Source: Sabellastarte sp. h YS-2021 (Eukaryota; Annelida; Polychaeta; Sabellida; Sabellidae). From it: a stretch of 64,000 bases of DNA. Each line of letters starts with the position of its first letter. Position 1 is the first letter of the stretch. The stretch lies in assembly GCA_964017235.1 (NCBI GenBank), contig OZ024931.1, positions 126,057,530-126,121,529 on the forward strand, given 5' to 3'. Shown one piece after another: positions 38,101-52,600 of the stretch. The position numbers and the translations under genes were made by a program. The notes beneath the pieces were generated by a model. It was not told where the DNA came from. It made no database searches and saw only the letters and a list, made by a program, of their open reading frames with translations.

Positions 38101-40579
38101 AGGTCAAACTCATGGCCCTTCAGAAGGGTATAAGGATCCACCAGTACCTAGACGACTGGCTGGTGAGAGCCTCTACCCTCCATACCTGTCTCCAGCATAC
38201 TCAAACCCTGGTCACACTTTGTCAGGAACTAGGGTGGCTGGTGAACAAGGAAAAGTCAGAACTGGCACCCAAACAGGTCTTCAACTTCGTAGGTTACCAG
38301 TTCGACCTGAAAGAGGGCAAGGTCAGACCAACAGAAGAACGTTGGCAGGCCTTGACAGACAAGATCAGATCAATGATGTCGGATCCGGTATGTCCGGTCC
38401 GGAAATTCATGTCCCTCATAGGTCTCCTCACAGCAACAGAAAAACAAGTCCACTTAGGGCGACTCCACATGAGACCCATACAGTGGCACTTGAAAAACAA
38501 TTGGAGGGTCCCAGAGTCACTGGAAAAGGTGATCCCGGTCCCCAAGTCCCTCCACCCCCATCTAAGGTGGTGGCTGGAGGAAAGCAATGTGCTACTAGGT
38601 CAACCATTACACCCTCTAAAACATGCTCTGCAGATATTTACAGACGCATCAAACGAAGGGTGGGGCGCTCACTTGGACGACCACACTGCAAGGGGAACTT
38701 GGTCCCTTCCAGAGAGCAAGTTTCACATAAACCACTTAGAGCTAAAAGCAGTTTTTCTAGCTCTAAAGGAGTTTCGAACCCTGGTCTGCAACAAGACAGT
38801 GTTGATAGCTACAGACAACACAACAGTGGTTGCCTATATCAACAAAGAAGGGGGGATGAAGTCGGGGTCACTGTGTGCCCTACTGTGGAGAATCCTGTCC
38901 TGGTGCACCAGACAGCAGGTAACCCTCAGGGCACGTCACATCCCCGGCCGGCTGAACGTGATAGCAGACAAGCTATCCAGACTTGGCCAGACCATTCAAA
39001 CAGAGTGGTCACTTCATCCAGCAGTATTCCAAGCTGTATGCGCAAGGTGGCACCAGCCACAAGTGGACCTGTTTGCCACCAGATTCAACAACAAACTGCC
39101 CCAGTTTGTGTCACCGGTGCCAGACCCCCAGGCTTGGGCAGTGGATGCACTCAGTCTCTCCTGGGAGGACCTGGACCCATACGCCTTCCCACTGGCAGCC
39201 ATCTTGGGCAAAGTGGTGGAGAAGCTCCAGGACTACCCCTGCAACAGAATAATTCTGATTGCCCCAGGGTGGCCCAACATGCCCTGGTTTTGGGACCTGG
39301 TAGCAATGTCAAGCCAGATCCCACTGTGTCTGCCCAACCTACCCAACCTAGTGTCTCAGCCATTCAACCAGGTCCTTCACAGGAACCTGTCAAATCTGAA
39401 CCTACATGCCTGGCTCCTAGAGCCTCAGCAATCAAGGAGCAAGGCTTCTCTGAGGCAGTGGCAGCACAAATTGAGGCTCCTCAAAGAAGATCAACCAGAT
39501 CTGTCTATGAGGCAAAGTGGACCATTTTTACAAAGTGGTGCCTCAGTAATCAGGTGGACTTCAGGGCACCACCTCTGAAAGCCATTGCTGACTTCCTCCT
39601 GCACTTGTTTCAGGACAAGAAGTTACAACCAGGCACTATTGATGGCTACAGATCCACCATTGCTGACAAACTGGGCAATTCCACCATTAATCAGCAAAGA
39701 TGAGAATCTCACTCGTCTCCTGGATAGTCTCCATAGAGACAGACCTAAGGGCAGGAGGGGCATCCCCTCCTGGAACCTTTCACTGGTTTTACATCAGCTC
39801 ACAAAGGCTCCTTTTGAACCCCTGAAAGAGTCCTCCTTGAAACATTTAACTTTCAAGACTGTTTTCTTGCTGGCTTTGGGTTCAGGTAAACGCAGGAGTG
39901 AGATCCATGCTTGGTTACATAAGAACATCAGACACCAGTCAGACTGGTCTAAGGTGTCTTTGTACCCCTCACCCAGCTTCCTATCCAAGAACCAGCTGGC
40001 TAAGGAAGGTCCAGATAGTGTGGCACCAGTGGTCATCCCAGCCCTGGCACCATCTCTGGATAGGTCACTCAAGGGTGACAGGTCCCTATGTCCAGTTAGA
40101 GCCCTGCGCTACTACTTGGACAGGACTGCAGACCTCAGGCAGAATAAGGAGTTAGTCTTTGTCTCCTTCAAGAAGGGTTTTGATAAAGACATCTCACCTG
40201 CCGCCATCTCCTCATGGATCAAACAGACTGTGGTTCTGTGCTATGAGCTCTCTGACCAGGAGGCCCTCACCTTACATCAGGTCAAAGCCCATGATGTTAG
40301 GGCCTTTGTTGCTTCTAAGGCTTTCCAATCAGGGATCTCCTTAGATCAGATCTTGTCAGCCTGCCACTGGAAATCTCACAACACCTTCACCCAATTCTAT
40401 TTGAAGGATGTTGCCTGGGCTGACTCAGAGCTTTTCCACCTGGGACCTGTAGTGGCTGCCCAGCAGGTGCACCACCAGGCCCAGAAGTGAGGGGATGTTG
40501 TATATATGTAAATATGTACATATTGTAAATATGTTAGATATGTACATAATGTAAATATGTTGAGTGTACATATATTTTC

Positions 40580-40610
<31 letters not shown>

Positions 40611-43600
40611 GACTTGCTTACTTTGGGAAGTTTATTTCTTCTGGGACTGAACTCAGCCCCTCTCTCTCTCTATCTTTCCCTTCTCAGACCATCTCTGGAA
40701 GGAAAGAAAAAGGGGGGGGCAACGTCGGTAGGCTCCCCGGTTAACCGGTGAGTTAGTGGCCGACCCTGACCTTTCAGGGTTCTCTGACCCTAGGTCAAAT
40801 GGGCCTGTTCAAATTTGTTGTTATGAGTTCACATAAGTCCCTAGCTGCTTACCCGCCTACCAAGCGGTAGTTATTCAGCAATTGTCCATTGGATAGGATG
40901 TATTAACGCAATAAAATTGCAAATTTAATAAGTAAATTAAATTTTTATAAGTTAATACCCTATCCAATGGACAGGCAAGGCCCACCCAACCGGCCCCGCT
41001 ATCAGCTTACTAGGGGTCTTACTAGGATTAGACACGAAAAAGATGCTATGACGTCAATAGGTAAACAGGAAATGAAGTACGATGCGCCACCTGGCGAATG
41101 CACACTCTGTGACCGGTCCTGCCGGTAGTATATACAGGACGTCTTTTTCTGACGTTTGGCGGGACCGGTCGCGCCGACCGGTAAAGCAATTGTCCATTGG
41201 ATAGGATGTATTAACTTATAAAAATTTAATTTACTTATTAAATTTGCAAAATGGAAGGGAAAGTTAAAAAATTTGAAACGTACCCCAAATCTGAAGAAAT
41301 TGTAAGCTTTCTTGTGCATTTGCAAACTTTTATAGCAATACATTGAGCAGAACTACCATGTTTTGGTAACAACACTTTTTACCTCAATCTCGCTTGTCAG
41401 CACATACAAAGGAAGGAAAACTGAAAATATTGTACACAAACCAGAAATCTGAAGACATACTATGCTTTTATCCCATATTTTGTGCACTTGGGATTTGCAA
41501 TTTCGTTGATAGGAAACCTCCATGTTTGATTGGGGTGTACTAAAACATGCAGTCTCAGAATCAGAAAAATTTTGCATTTTATACCGACCCATCCTAATAG
41601 TAACAGAGTCATCGTGATTAATCTGTACCAATATTTGTTGATACTTAAAACTAGATAATAAAAGACATGTATTATACTTATGAACAGTGTAATAGAAATT
41701 TAATAGATTTGTCGATTGTTGTGTGAGGGAATTGGTAATACATACTTACATAGATCATGATTAGTACATATAAACAGGTGTTGGCATTCATACCAAAGTC
41801 ATTCTGGAAGATCAAAGCTAGATGTCAGATTTGTGCACAATTTGATAGGTGTGTAATAGGGTTCATTTGATGGAATATAGAAGATACTGAATTTTTACTA
41901 ACATAGTAGAGAGGCTTGAAACAACATTTTTAATGCCCGTATCTGTTTTCTGCTACACGATTTTTGAGTTTTTTCATAATTTTCATGACGTTAAGACTGT
42001 CAACTTGTAAAAAAATAGAAAATGGCTTTGCCATGTAAAATCCCACTCAATATTGTTTTAATTTGTGTTTTATTTTTGTGTAGATTAGGGGAAAATTTTT
42101 ATGTGCAGGTTCTTAGTTTCACAGAAATTATTATTACTTTATTTCTATTGAAAGTTAAATAATTTATTCTCTTTTTTTATCAGTTTTTTGGACAAAAACT
42201 CGACTCGACATCGAGCCCTTGCGAACTTTAGTATCCACCTGGACAGGAAACAACATCCAATATAAACGAAAAAAATGTAAAGATAAAAGCTTTGAATCGC
42301 TTGAAATAGGTGATGTCACCGCATAATATATTTAACATAAAGTTAAAAATGGTGCATTATGTGATTTAATGTAGGTAATGTGTGCTTTTAATGTCTTACT
42401 ATGGCAAAATGTAACCAGTTACATGGTACTTTATATACATGTGAGGAATCGACTCTTAAAATTGGGATTGATTTTTCGTAAAATTTGGCTCGTTCACCAA
42501 GTATCGAGTGCTTGGTTGCACCCCTAAAATAGATATGTTAAAAGTTTGATATATGACATTTATACATTGTTTTTTTCGTCCTGTTCAGCCTTGGTGGTGA
42601 CCCTGTTCTGTGTATTTCCAGTCACCCTGGATACTGAGGAAGGGATGTGTGAGTTTGCCTGGAAGCGGCACCGTCTGTTTGATCACCTGGCCTGTCTGGT
42701 GATATATGAACACATTATAGAGGTGAGAAGACATGACCAGTGGAAGTTAATTGCTTATTTCCTCTGCCAGAGGAGTTATGTGATTGTTGGATTCTGTTTA
42801 TATGTTAGCAAGATTAGGAATAAAATTCTGCATTGATTTGTATTAAGTTTTCACAGTAGGTGAGTTTTGGTCTAACATAGCACTAGGGTAGGGTCGGCAG
42901 CAGATTTTCCATTTTGGTGTCCTGTCAGTATGAAACCGTACTGATTCCGGGGTACCGAAAGAAAGTGCATTCCAGCATATCCCCAATCAAATAAGCCCAC
43001 CAACCAGAAGTAAATTTAGCGAAAAAACATTGCAGTTGTTCTAAAAATAAAAAAAATGTATATGTAAAAAATATGGGATAAAAGTTATTTCTTCAGATTT
43101 CTTCAGATTTGAGGTTTGTTTTTTCACAATATTATAAACTGACATTCGAAATACCGGCTGTAAAGTGTCGCCACAGTGTTGAAGTGAAATGGTCTCGATA
43201 CCAAGATACCAGTGTTACCGACTCTGCCCTACATAAAACTTATATTTTTATTGCGTAAAATACCCTTACCTTATCCTCACTAGTGCTTACGTGTTAGCGG
43301 GAGTGTACATGGACGACCAGACGAGAATATTGTTTTAAAAACGAATATCCTTGTCGGTACCAGTATGTATGCGCATGACCGCGCATGCGCCTACCCCGGA
43401 ATAACCCCTATTAGCCTCACTTTTAATTTGGTCGTCAGGGAGTGTACATCGTAAACAAAGATTGTTTTGCGGTTTTCAACTATGGCAGAAGGTCAAATAA
43501 AAAGTAAAGGACAGAAGCTTGCGGCTCGTTGTCGCCACACTTCTTTTGAATGGGATCACCATCGTTTCTGCCTCTATTGTAGAGAGAAGAACAAAGGTGA

Positions 43601-46600
43601 TGATGTCTGTGTTACTTCTAAAGAGGAGGATTGCTTTGTGTGCCTCCAATTCACGGCTGATCAGAAGAAAAAACTCCAAGCAAGGAAAGCTTATGAGAAG
43701 AAAAAATCCACTAAAGAAACGATCTCTAAAGAGGTCGAAGATTCCCTTCTAGGGTCTGAGGATATTCAGCCCTCTCAAGCTACCACCAGTAAAGAAAAGT
43801 CTTCGAATTTACCTTCCACTTCTTCTTCCTCAACTGTGACAAACGACCCCTTACAGCTTATACTAGCACGTCTAGAAGCTATGCAGGGTCGTATTCAGGT
43901 TTTAGAAACTAAAACCACAGAAACAGCTACACAAGAGGTGTTTGGAGAGACTGCAAATCGTGAAGATTCCAGGTCCATGTTTGCAACAACTGAGGAGGAA
44001 GATCATAGTGTGGTTCAAGAAGAAGTGGAGCAGAGAACGCATCACAAACGAGCGCGTTCTCTCTCTCCTCACTCTGAACAAAAATTTCCATCGAAAGAAG
44101 AAGAGATAGACGAAGATCCTTCCTACAGACAGTTTTTAGCATCTATTAGGGGTTTGTTAGAACTTTCAACCCCAGAAGAATATAAGGAGTTCCCATCGAA
44201 GATCTTTGGGTCCAAGGACCGAAAGAAGAAACTATCTGTCTTACCTATGTGTTTACCTCCAGTGGAGGAAATTAATGCTAGATGGACAGAATTGGAAAAG
44301 AAGGTTGCAGGAAATCCATCTGAAAATGGGGAGAGACTTCACTCAGCACCTTTCAATTCAGATACGTTTCTACCTTACACCAGACCCAACATGAAGTTCT
44401 ACAGGTCTACCACTTCTGAGTTTTCCATCTCTGCACCTAAATGTCAGGATTCCTTCAAATCTATTTGCTCAAAATCTACCTCTGCCCCATCTTACATTTC
44501 TGTTCCAACTCGTCAGTTTACTACTATGGAATCAGTGAAACGCGAGCATGTCCAAGTGTTGGGGTTTGTCAGTCACTTTATTAGGGCTCTTGAAAAATGT
44601 GCTTCTAATATGGAGGATATTTTACAGTCTGGTGTGGCCAACATGGAAGACAGTATCACTAAGGATATTGAAGAACTGATGTCTTACATTCAGCTACAGT
44701 ACTCAACTATAGCTTCCATTGAAAGAGCTCTGGAAACTGTTGTGGAAGCTTCAATGACAATGTCCTGCAATATGCAGCTTGCTAGGAGGGATACTATCTT
44801 AAAGTACTCAGCTCCTCACTTACATGAGCATGATAGGAACAGATTGAGGAGATCTGGTTTCACATCAACAGATTTGTTTTCTCCCTCAGTGCCCAACAAT
44901 GTGGAGAACAAATACGAACGCAGTCATTCCCCCAAAAGACAGAAGATGGATTCAAAGCCCATTTTCAATTCTAGAAAGGGAAGGTCTGACTACAATAGCT
45001 CTTCATTTCCAAACACATCCACAAAGAATTCTTTTCATGGCCAACAAGATAACAAGCCACAATTCAAACCCACACAGTCCACCAGAGGAGGTCGTGGGGG
45101 GAGAAGGAAATGACTATACTCAAGAAGCATTGCTACCTGGAGGCCGTTTACAGTTATTTTACAAGGTATGGCAAGAAAACGGTTGTCATCCCAGAGTTGT
45201 ACACATTCTCAAACACGGTTACGAGATCATATTGAAAGATCCAATCGAATTAGCTCGACATCCCACAATTCACAGTGGTTATGCCAATCGACAAAAACAA
45301 AACTTCCTGTTGGAATGTGTACAGCAAATGTTACAGAAAAAAGCAGTGATTCCGGTAAGAATGTCTGCAACTCTGGGATTTCACAGCAGGTTATTTCTAG
45401 TACCAAAACCGGGGAAAAGATGGCGCCCAGTAATAGATCTCAGTGTTCTCAACAATCATTTAACAATTCCAACATTCAAAATGGAAACCGCGGAGGTGAT
45501 AAGAAACTCCATTTGCAAAGGGGAGTGGGTAGTTTCTGTAGATCTTACAGACGCGTATTTTCACATCCCTATTCACCAAAGATCTCAAAACCTACTTCGG
45601 TTTCATGTAGGGGGGCGTTCGTTCCAGTTCAGAGCACTACCCTTCGGCATTGCGACGGCTCCACTCGAATTCACTCGTGTAGTCAAGGAAGTAAAACTAA
45701 TGCTTCAAAACAGGGGTATTCGCATCCACCAGTATTTAGACGACTGGCTTTTGCGGGCTCCAACACGGCAGATTTGCATGGAGCAGTCAAAACAACTGGT
45801 AGAATTCGTGCAGGAATTAGGTTGGGTGATCAACTTCAAAAAATCAGAGTTGACACCAACTCAAAAATTCGATTTCCTGGGCTACAGGTTCGACTTGGTC
45901 AAGGGCGAGGTCTTACCTACAGAAAAAAAATGGCAAATTTTGAAAAATGCCATAGAAGGTCTAGACAACAGTGTCACAACAACTCCCAGGATCCTAATGT
46001 CTTTCATAGGGATCCTGGCAGCTCTAGAGAAGACAGTCCCAATGGGCAGGTTGCACATGAGGCCATTCCAATGGTACTTGAAAACCCATTGGAGGTATCC
46101 CCAATCATTGGACAAAATCATCCCATGCTCACAAATTTTGAAAAAACATCTCATATGGTGGAAAGATCAAAAAAATGTTTTGACAGGGTCTCCCCTACAT
46201 GCAGAGGAGCACAATCTCCTGTTGTTTACAGATGCTTCGGTCAAGGGTTGGGGAGCACATTTGGGAGACCTGACAGTCAGTGGACTGTGGTCGGACAGAG
46301 AGACAAATTTGCATATAAACATTCTGGAACTAAAAGCAGTGTTTCTAGCAATAAGGTCTTTTCAATCCCATCTTTTGAACAAGAGGGTCTTGGTGGCCTC
46401 AGACAATTCAACAGTGGTGGCCTACCTCAACAAACAGGGGGGGACTCATTCACTAGAAATGTGTCTCATGTTATGGCGTCTCATGGCTTTTTGTCATCCC
46501 AGAGCAATTTTGCTGAGGGCTCGACACATACAGGCCTGTCTAAATGTGATAGCAGACAGCCTCTCACGCAGGGACAAGGTCATACAGACAGAATGGTCTC

Positions 46601-49600
46601 TTCATCCCAAAATTTTTCTCAGAATTTGCCAAATTTGGCACAAACCAATGATAGACTTGTTTGCCACTAAAATGAACAACAAGCTACCCCTGTATGTGTC
46701 TCCAGTCCCAGATCCAAATGCAATGGCGGTAGATGCATTGAACATCTCTTGGGAGGCAATGGACGGTTATGTTTATTGTCCAATAGCTCTAATTCCCAAG
46801 GTAGTCCAAAAGATGAGGTCTTATGCATGTCAAATGATTGTGGTGGCCCCAGGGTGGCCAGGGATGAGTTGGTTTTGGGATCTCATAGACCTTTCCACAA
46901 AACCCCCACTGTTTCTTCCACATTGGGAGTGGCTTCTGAAACAACCATTCAGTCAAAAATTCCATCAAAATCTTCCTTATCTCAACCTTCATGTTTGGCA
47001 TCTGGACTCGAGACCAAATCACCTCAAAAATTCTCAAGCACAGTGGCAGAGAGAATTAAGGCACCTCAGAGATTTTCATCCAGAAGGGTCTATGAATCAA
47101 GGTGGTCCATTTTTGAATCATGGGGTAAAGAGAAACAGGTGGAATTCGAACAACCATCTATTTCCACAATAGCAGATTTTCTGACTCATTTATTCAATGA
47201 GAAAAATTTGAAACCCACTACGATTGCAGGTTATAGAACAGCTATAGCAGATCATTTGGGACCAGCAGGCATTGATATCAGTCACAGTTTTGAGCTAAAT
47301 AGACTGATTGCGAGTTTCCATAGAGATAGACCAGTGAAGGATAGTGGCGTACCTTCTTGGGATTTATCTTTGGTCCTTCTGGCATTAACTAAGCCTCCTT
47401 TTGAACCTCTGAAGGATACTCCTTTGAAATTACTAACCTTCAAAACAGTGTTTCTCATGACCTTGGCATCAGGTAGAAGGAGAGGTGAAGTACGTGCTTG
47501 GACCTTCAAATCCCTAAAACATAAGACTGGTTGGAAGGAGGTCACAGTGGCTCCTTCATCAGTGTTTCTGTCCAAAAACCAGTTGGCTTCAGATGGACCT
47601 AATGTGGTTCAACCAGTGGTCATTCCAGCTCTTAAGCCAATTTTGGACTCATCTTTATCTCAGGACATGACTTTATGCCCAGTCAGATCTTTAAGATACT
47701 ATGTTGATAAGACAAAAGACCTTAGGGATGGAAAACACCTTTTGTTTGTCTCTTTGAAGAATGGTTTTTCAGGAGATATTCAAAGATCGACTATATCGTC
47801 TTGGATAAAACAAACGGTCATTTTGGCTTATCAGGAATCTGACCTTGAAACTCAAAAATTATCTAAGGTCAAGGCACATGATGTCCTCTCTATGGCGGCT
47901 TCATTGGCTTTTAAGGGTGGAGTCTCTCTTGATCAGATTTTAGGTGCATGTTTTTGGAAATCTCATACGACATTCACTAACTTCTATCTGAAGGATGTAT
48001 CTTGGAAGTCAAAAGAGGGGGCAGAATATTCATTGGGTTCGGTGGTTTCTGCTCAACATATAGTGCATTTATAGTACGTATTCTAAATGAATTTAGCTAT
48101 ACATGAATCAATTGCATAATTATTTTCAACTTGTCTTGTGTTGTGTTATCCAGTTTTTATGCATATTTTATATATTTACAGGCTATCCAGGGAGGTGTTT
48201 GTAAATATTTCCTGTTGGTTCGTTGGAAGTTTTAGAAGTTGATGTTACAAGTTAATCATTGTTGCAACCACCTTTTTCAAGCAAGTTGATAACAGCCTTT
48301 GATATACAGAAAACTCAAACTGCAGATAGGGCCAAGGATCCAAGGGCTATAGGTTAGTCTTGCAAATATAACAGATTTACAAGTGTTATTTTGTCAAGTT
48401 AATTTTTTGTGTAACATAGCCTGATGCTTTATCCTCACAGGGGTGCTTGATAGTCATTCTTTGGCTTATTGTTTGGTTATTCCTACATTTGGTGTCAAAA
48501 AATATTGAATATCCCACCACCTGTATGGTTGTAATCAAGCACTAGTGAGGATAAGGTAAGGGTATTTTACGCAATAAAATGTAAAAATTTTATTGTAATT
48601 TAACTTTTTATAAGTTAAATACTTACCTTATCCTCACTAGACTCGGATTCCCACCCATCCAACCCCACATTTTCAAGATTTTTGGTTTACAATACAACGT
48701 ATTGACTCCCAAAATTAAAAGTGAGGCTAATAGGGGTTATTCCGGGGTAGGCGCATGCGTGGTCATGCGCATACATACTGGTACCGACAAGGATATTCAT
48801 TTTTAAAACAATATTCTCGTCTGGTCGTCCATGTACGCTCCCGCTAACACGTAAGCACTAGTGAGCATAAGGTAAGTATTTAACTTATAAAAAGTTAAAT
48901 TACAATAAAATTTTTACAATTTTTGGGAATGATCTGCAACAAATTCTGGATACAGGAATTTTTAAATGATTTTTTGGCCTTGGTGGAGGTATGCACCCCC
49001 TAAGTGCTCTTGTTAATGGTGTAAAACATTGCAGATGTGAAGAAACCCTTTAAACTGAACTCTGATAAAGTGGAATCCCTGTTATAAAGACAGTAGTTAT
49101 GCAGACAACCAAAAAACATGCAGTGCACATGTTTTTGTGTACTTTTATGAGAAGCAAGTACTCGTCCATTATCTGCCGGAAGTACTGTCCTTTATAGAGG
49201 TCATAAAGTACTCTCCCTCCGATATTCTTCCACATTATGAAAAAGTAAATATCCAGACACAGGGTGAGCATTTCCCATTGAAGTTACAATGCTATCTTAG
49301 AAATGCTGTTTCAAGTATTCTTTTTCTGTACCATATTTTACAGGGTTCATCTGGATTAACATTTGGTTTCTCCCAAACCGTGTACCACATGAATTTTGGA
49401 TAAATATGTGGTAAACTCCAAAATAGCTCCCAAAATAGCAAATATCAATAATTTCTGGCTAGTGTAGCTGTAAGCATTGAGGACATTCAATATCAGAAAA
49501 AGATGTATTATCGATCTCTTTCAATGTAGAATTAGGGTCTGGTTTCACCAAAGGGGTGAAAGTCAGCTCAAGTCTTTAGCTTTTTTCTGTTAAATTTGTA

Positions 49601-52600
49601 CCAATTTTTTACTTATCTTTCATCAAACCCCTCAACAAATACACTCCCAGTACGAACCTCTGGGTATTTTTTCTTTTGTAGAGCCCGGTAGCCAGAGTGT
49701 TGTCAGTGACAAGTAAACCCAAAAGTAAATGGAGACCAGTGGCTTTAGACACAGTGGTAAGAGAACCCCTGCCTTTCACAGTAGATGTTTTAAACTACTG
49801 ATTTATGTGGTCCAAAATTCCGAGTACATATACTAGTATGAGTAAACTGTGTTCAGGTATTTCCATTAGTTGCGTAACAAAATAGTAAATAGTTTCAGAA
49901 CAGTAAATATTAAAATGAGTACATTGTAAGTGTGAAGAAATGCAAGTATGTACCTCTCAGTTGAGTACATTGGTTGATGTGTAGTGGGGTGGAGAGTTGT
50001 AATGTTCTTCATCATCGGTTTTCTTTGTGCAGATTTGGCTGTGGTGCAATTTATGGGGGAGTTCCACTGAGGCCATCTTGCAATGTTTACAGTCGGTTTG
50101 GGTCGGTTGTAGTTTTCCGGCTTGTTGCAGTGAGTTACTAAAATATCAAACATGTTTGATATTTCACTGACCCTCCCTGACTCTTGCTCCTGTCCGTGGC
50201 TCCACCCACCTGGAAACCAGCTTGTTCTTATCACTTCAAGTCTTGTCCTGTGCACTCCAGTCATGTCTTTATCACTTCCAGTCTTGTCCTATCATAAAAC
50301 CGGCTTATCTCCGTCAGTTAAGTCTTATACTGCTCATTTGCAGCCCACTTTCAGTGTCATGTGAGGTAAAAATATGACAAAATTAAACTATGTTAAGAGT
50401 GAGAAAAAAAAACCCAGTATAAGTCATCAGAATCCTGAATTTAACAGGTAGAAAGGTCCACATATGTGCTGTAAATATTATGAAACCTCAAAAAATCTTT
50501 TATTTGGTCATATAATAATCAAATTATCAGCCCATTTCAACAGAGCAATTTCTGGAAAAAGAGGGATCAAGTGTCTACCTATCAAAAGCTCAAGAGAATT
50601 CGGTCAAGGGCAAGCAACGTAATATTTGGATCCTATCACATGACCAGAAATACAGCATGTTTTACCCTTACGCCCAGAATTGGGTCTTTCCCAGAGGCAA
50701 GGATTTGTTTGGTATAAATGTGTACAGAAATTGCTCACGGGATGAAATTTTGAAGGTAGCTTAGATGTCTGAATTTGGAGTATAAAAGCCAGGAACAAGT
50801 AAGAGGGTTGTCACACGAGGTATTGTCAGAAGCACATCTCCCTCTGCATGTTTGAGTAGGATGCAATACTGTCCATGAAAATTTTCTATTTTAAGTGGCT
50901 TTTCATCATAGTCTAAATCAGAAATACATTGATTTATTTCTTATATAGTATTAAATTCCAAGCCTGAAAACAGAACAAAGAAACAAAAATGTCAATGTTG
51001 TAATTTTGGTCATGTGTTGGGATCCAAATATTAGGTATTAACCTAGTTTTTAGTTTGTTGACTGGTCGACACTTGATCGCTCTTTTTCCCAGAAATTCAT
51101 CAAAACTTGACTGGCAGTACTAACTGCAAGTTTGGTGGTTACGAGTTAGTAAATTTCTCCAATCTTGTCGATTTGTCACGATGGCTTGTCATGACAACCT
51201 ACAACCTTTCTGTTGTACCTCTAAGCCTTGTCCTCATAGTTTTCTGTCTTGTCATGGAGAAAAAAATCCCGACCCAAAGTCAGGTCGCGATCTAGATCCA
51301 GACAAGCCAGGATGTACTACGTCCTGTCGGGAAGGTGAAACTGTCCCACAATTTTCCTGCGCTTTTTTCCAGATTTTTGTTTATGATCCCTGACTTTGCT
51401 AACTGGCCTTAGAGTTGTAGAGTCGGTTGTACGGTCAGCCCAAGTGGAAAACCCACATCAGGATGCACCATTATAAGACAGAATTGCATAGCCCTTATAG
51501 AGTGAGGCCTATCTATCCTTACACAGATCATCACACTTGATTTTACAGTGTTGTAGAGTATCTGCGACTTTGCACACTTGTTACTTTATTGCTGATATTT
51601 CATGCAAAAATAAAAGACCTGTAGATTTTCTCAAATAGTATAAATTTATATGGCGTTTAAACCTGAAATAATATATTAACTTTTGGATCGAGGAAGATAA
51701 AAAATGGCTGGCAGAAGGTGTCTTGTGGAGGAAGGGAAATGCTAGTATTTTAGTCAGTCAATACAGAGATATATGAACTAATGGCTCTGTGAATAATATT
51801 GGAATAATCTGTTTTCATTTATATGTTGTTGTTTTTTTTTTTTTTAAATCTGAAATTGATCAATAAATAAAGTTATCATTTTTGTTAAAATCTTCACTGG
51901 AATACCACTCTTGGCAGATGGAGGTACAGTAGGTCCTTTGTTTACATTTCAAAATTACTGGGACTTTTTGGTGAGATCTTGTGTCAGATGAAAAAAATGT
52001 GATTTTAGCTCATGTCATCCCTGCTTTTTGAATAGCTATTGAACTTCTGGCTGAAACTTTTTTTTCTTTGATGTATAAATGAAATAAATCAACTGTATAC
52101 AAAACATGGACTGTGCTGAATGATCCTATTCATATCCAGGGTTTTGTTGGGGAAAATACAAAAATTTTGTTTTGAAATCACCATTTTTGAAACTTTCAGG
52201 AGTTGGAAAAGCTTGCATCCCGGAAGTTGCGCATCAATGCCAAGGAGACGATGAAGATTGCAGAGAAGCTTTACACACAGGGCTTCATCAGTTACCCCAG
52301 AACAGAGACCAATATCTTCCCCAAAGACCTGGACCTGGTGAACCTAGTGCAGCAACAGACACAACATCCCAACTGGGGAGGTGTGTAACGAGGTTCACAT
52401 GCAAACTTTGTAAACCCTGAAGACAAAGCTTCCTTTCTCTGTTTGAGCACTGGGATGTAATTGTGTTTTTAAATTTAGTATTTCTTGTCAATTTCCAGCA
52501 TCTAGTTTCAGCCGAAAGTAATGCTTGATTTCAACTTTTCACTACTTTTAATGTTCTAAATAGATGCCTGCTTTAAGTTAACACCAGGTGTACTAGGTTT

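Larger units (their letters stand above)
34954..41249 (+). mobile_element. DIRS-type tyrosine-recombinase retroelement, first copy (6.3 kb), coding region broken
   Basis: It has inverted terminal repeats (34954-35143 and 41034-41249) and an internal complementary region (40878-40973) that matches both extreme ends, the layout that defines DIRS1-like elements. Parts in order are a gag-like region with a cysteine-rich N-terminus, reverse transcriptase with RNase H, and a tyrosine recombinase. The coding region looks broken, with about three breaks. The inverted repeats differ at very few positions where they overlap, so the insertion is young in spite of this. It lies in TOP3A intron F-G in the sense orientation. 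A run of about 30 A lies near 40580-40610. Confidence 0.9.
43246..48918 (+). mobile_element. DIRS-type tyrosine-recombinase retroelement, second copy (5.7 kb), looks whole
   Basis: It has inverted terminal repeats (43246-43432 and 48711-48918) and an internal complementary region (48539-48640) matching both ends. Three long overlapping open frames follow each other: gag-like, RT-RNase H and tyrosine recombinase. Overlapping frames are usual for DIRS. It looks whole. About four differences between the inverted repeats suggest a moderately young insertion. It belongs to a different lineage from the first copy: same layout and similar outer edge but clearly diverged proteins. It lies in intron G-H in the sense orientation. 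Confidence 0.92.

Noticed and set aside
40575-40610. Poly(A) run as a sign of a retroposed transcript
   Set aside because: It lies inside the first DIRS element between the recombinase region and the complementary region, with no retrocopy upstream; simple A-tract.
42180-42535. hAT MITE ending GTTGCACCCCTAA
   Set aside because: The right end looks typical but no matching left end or target duplication was found.
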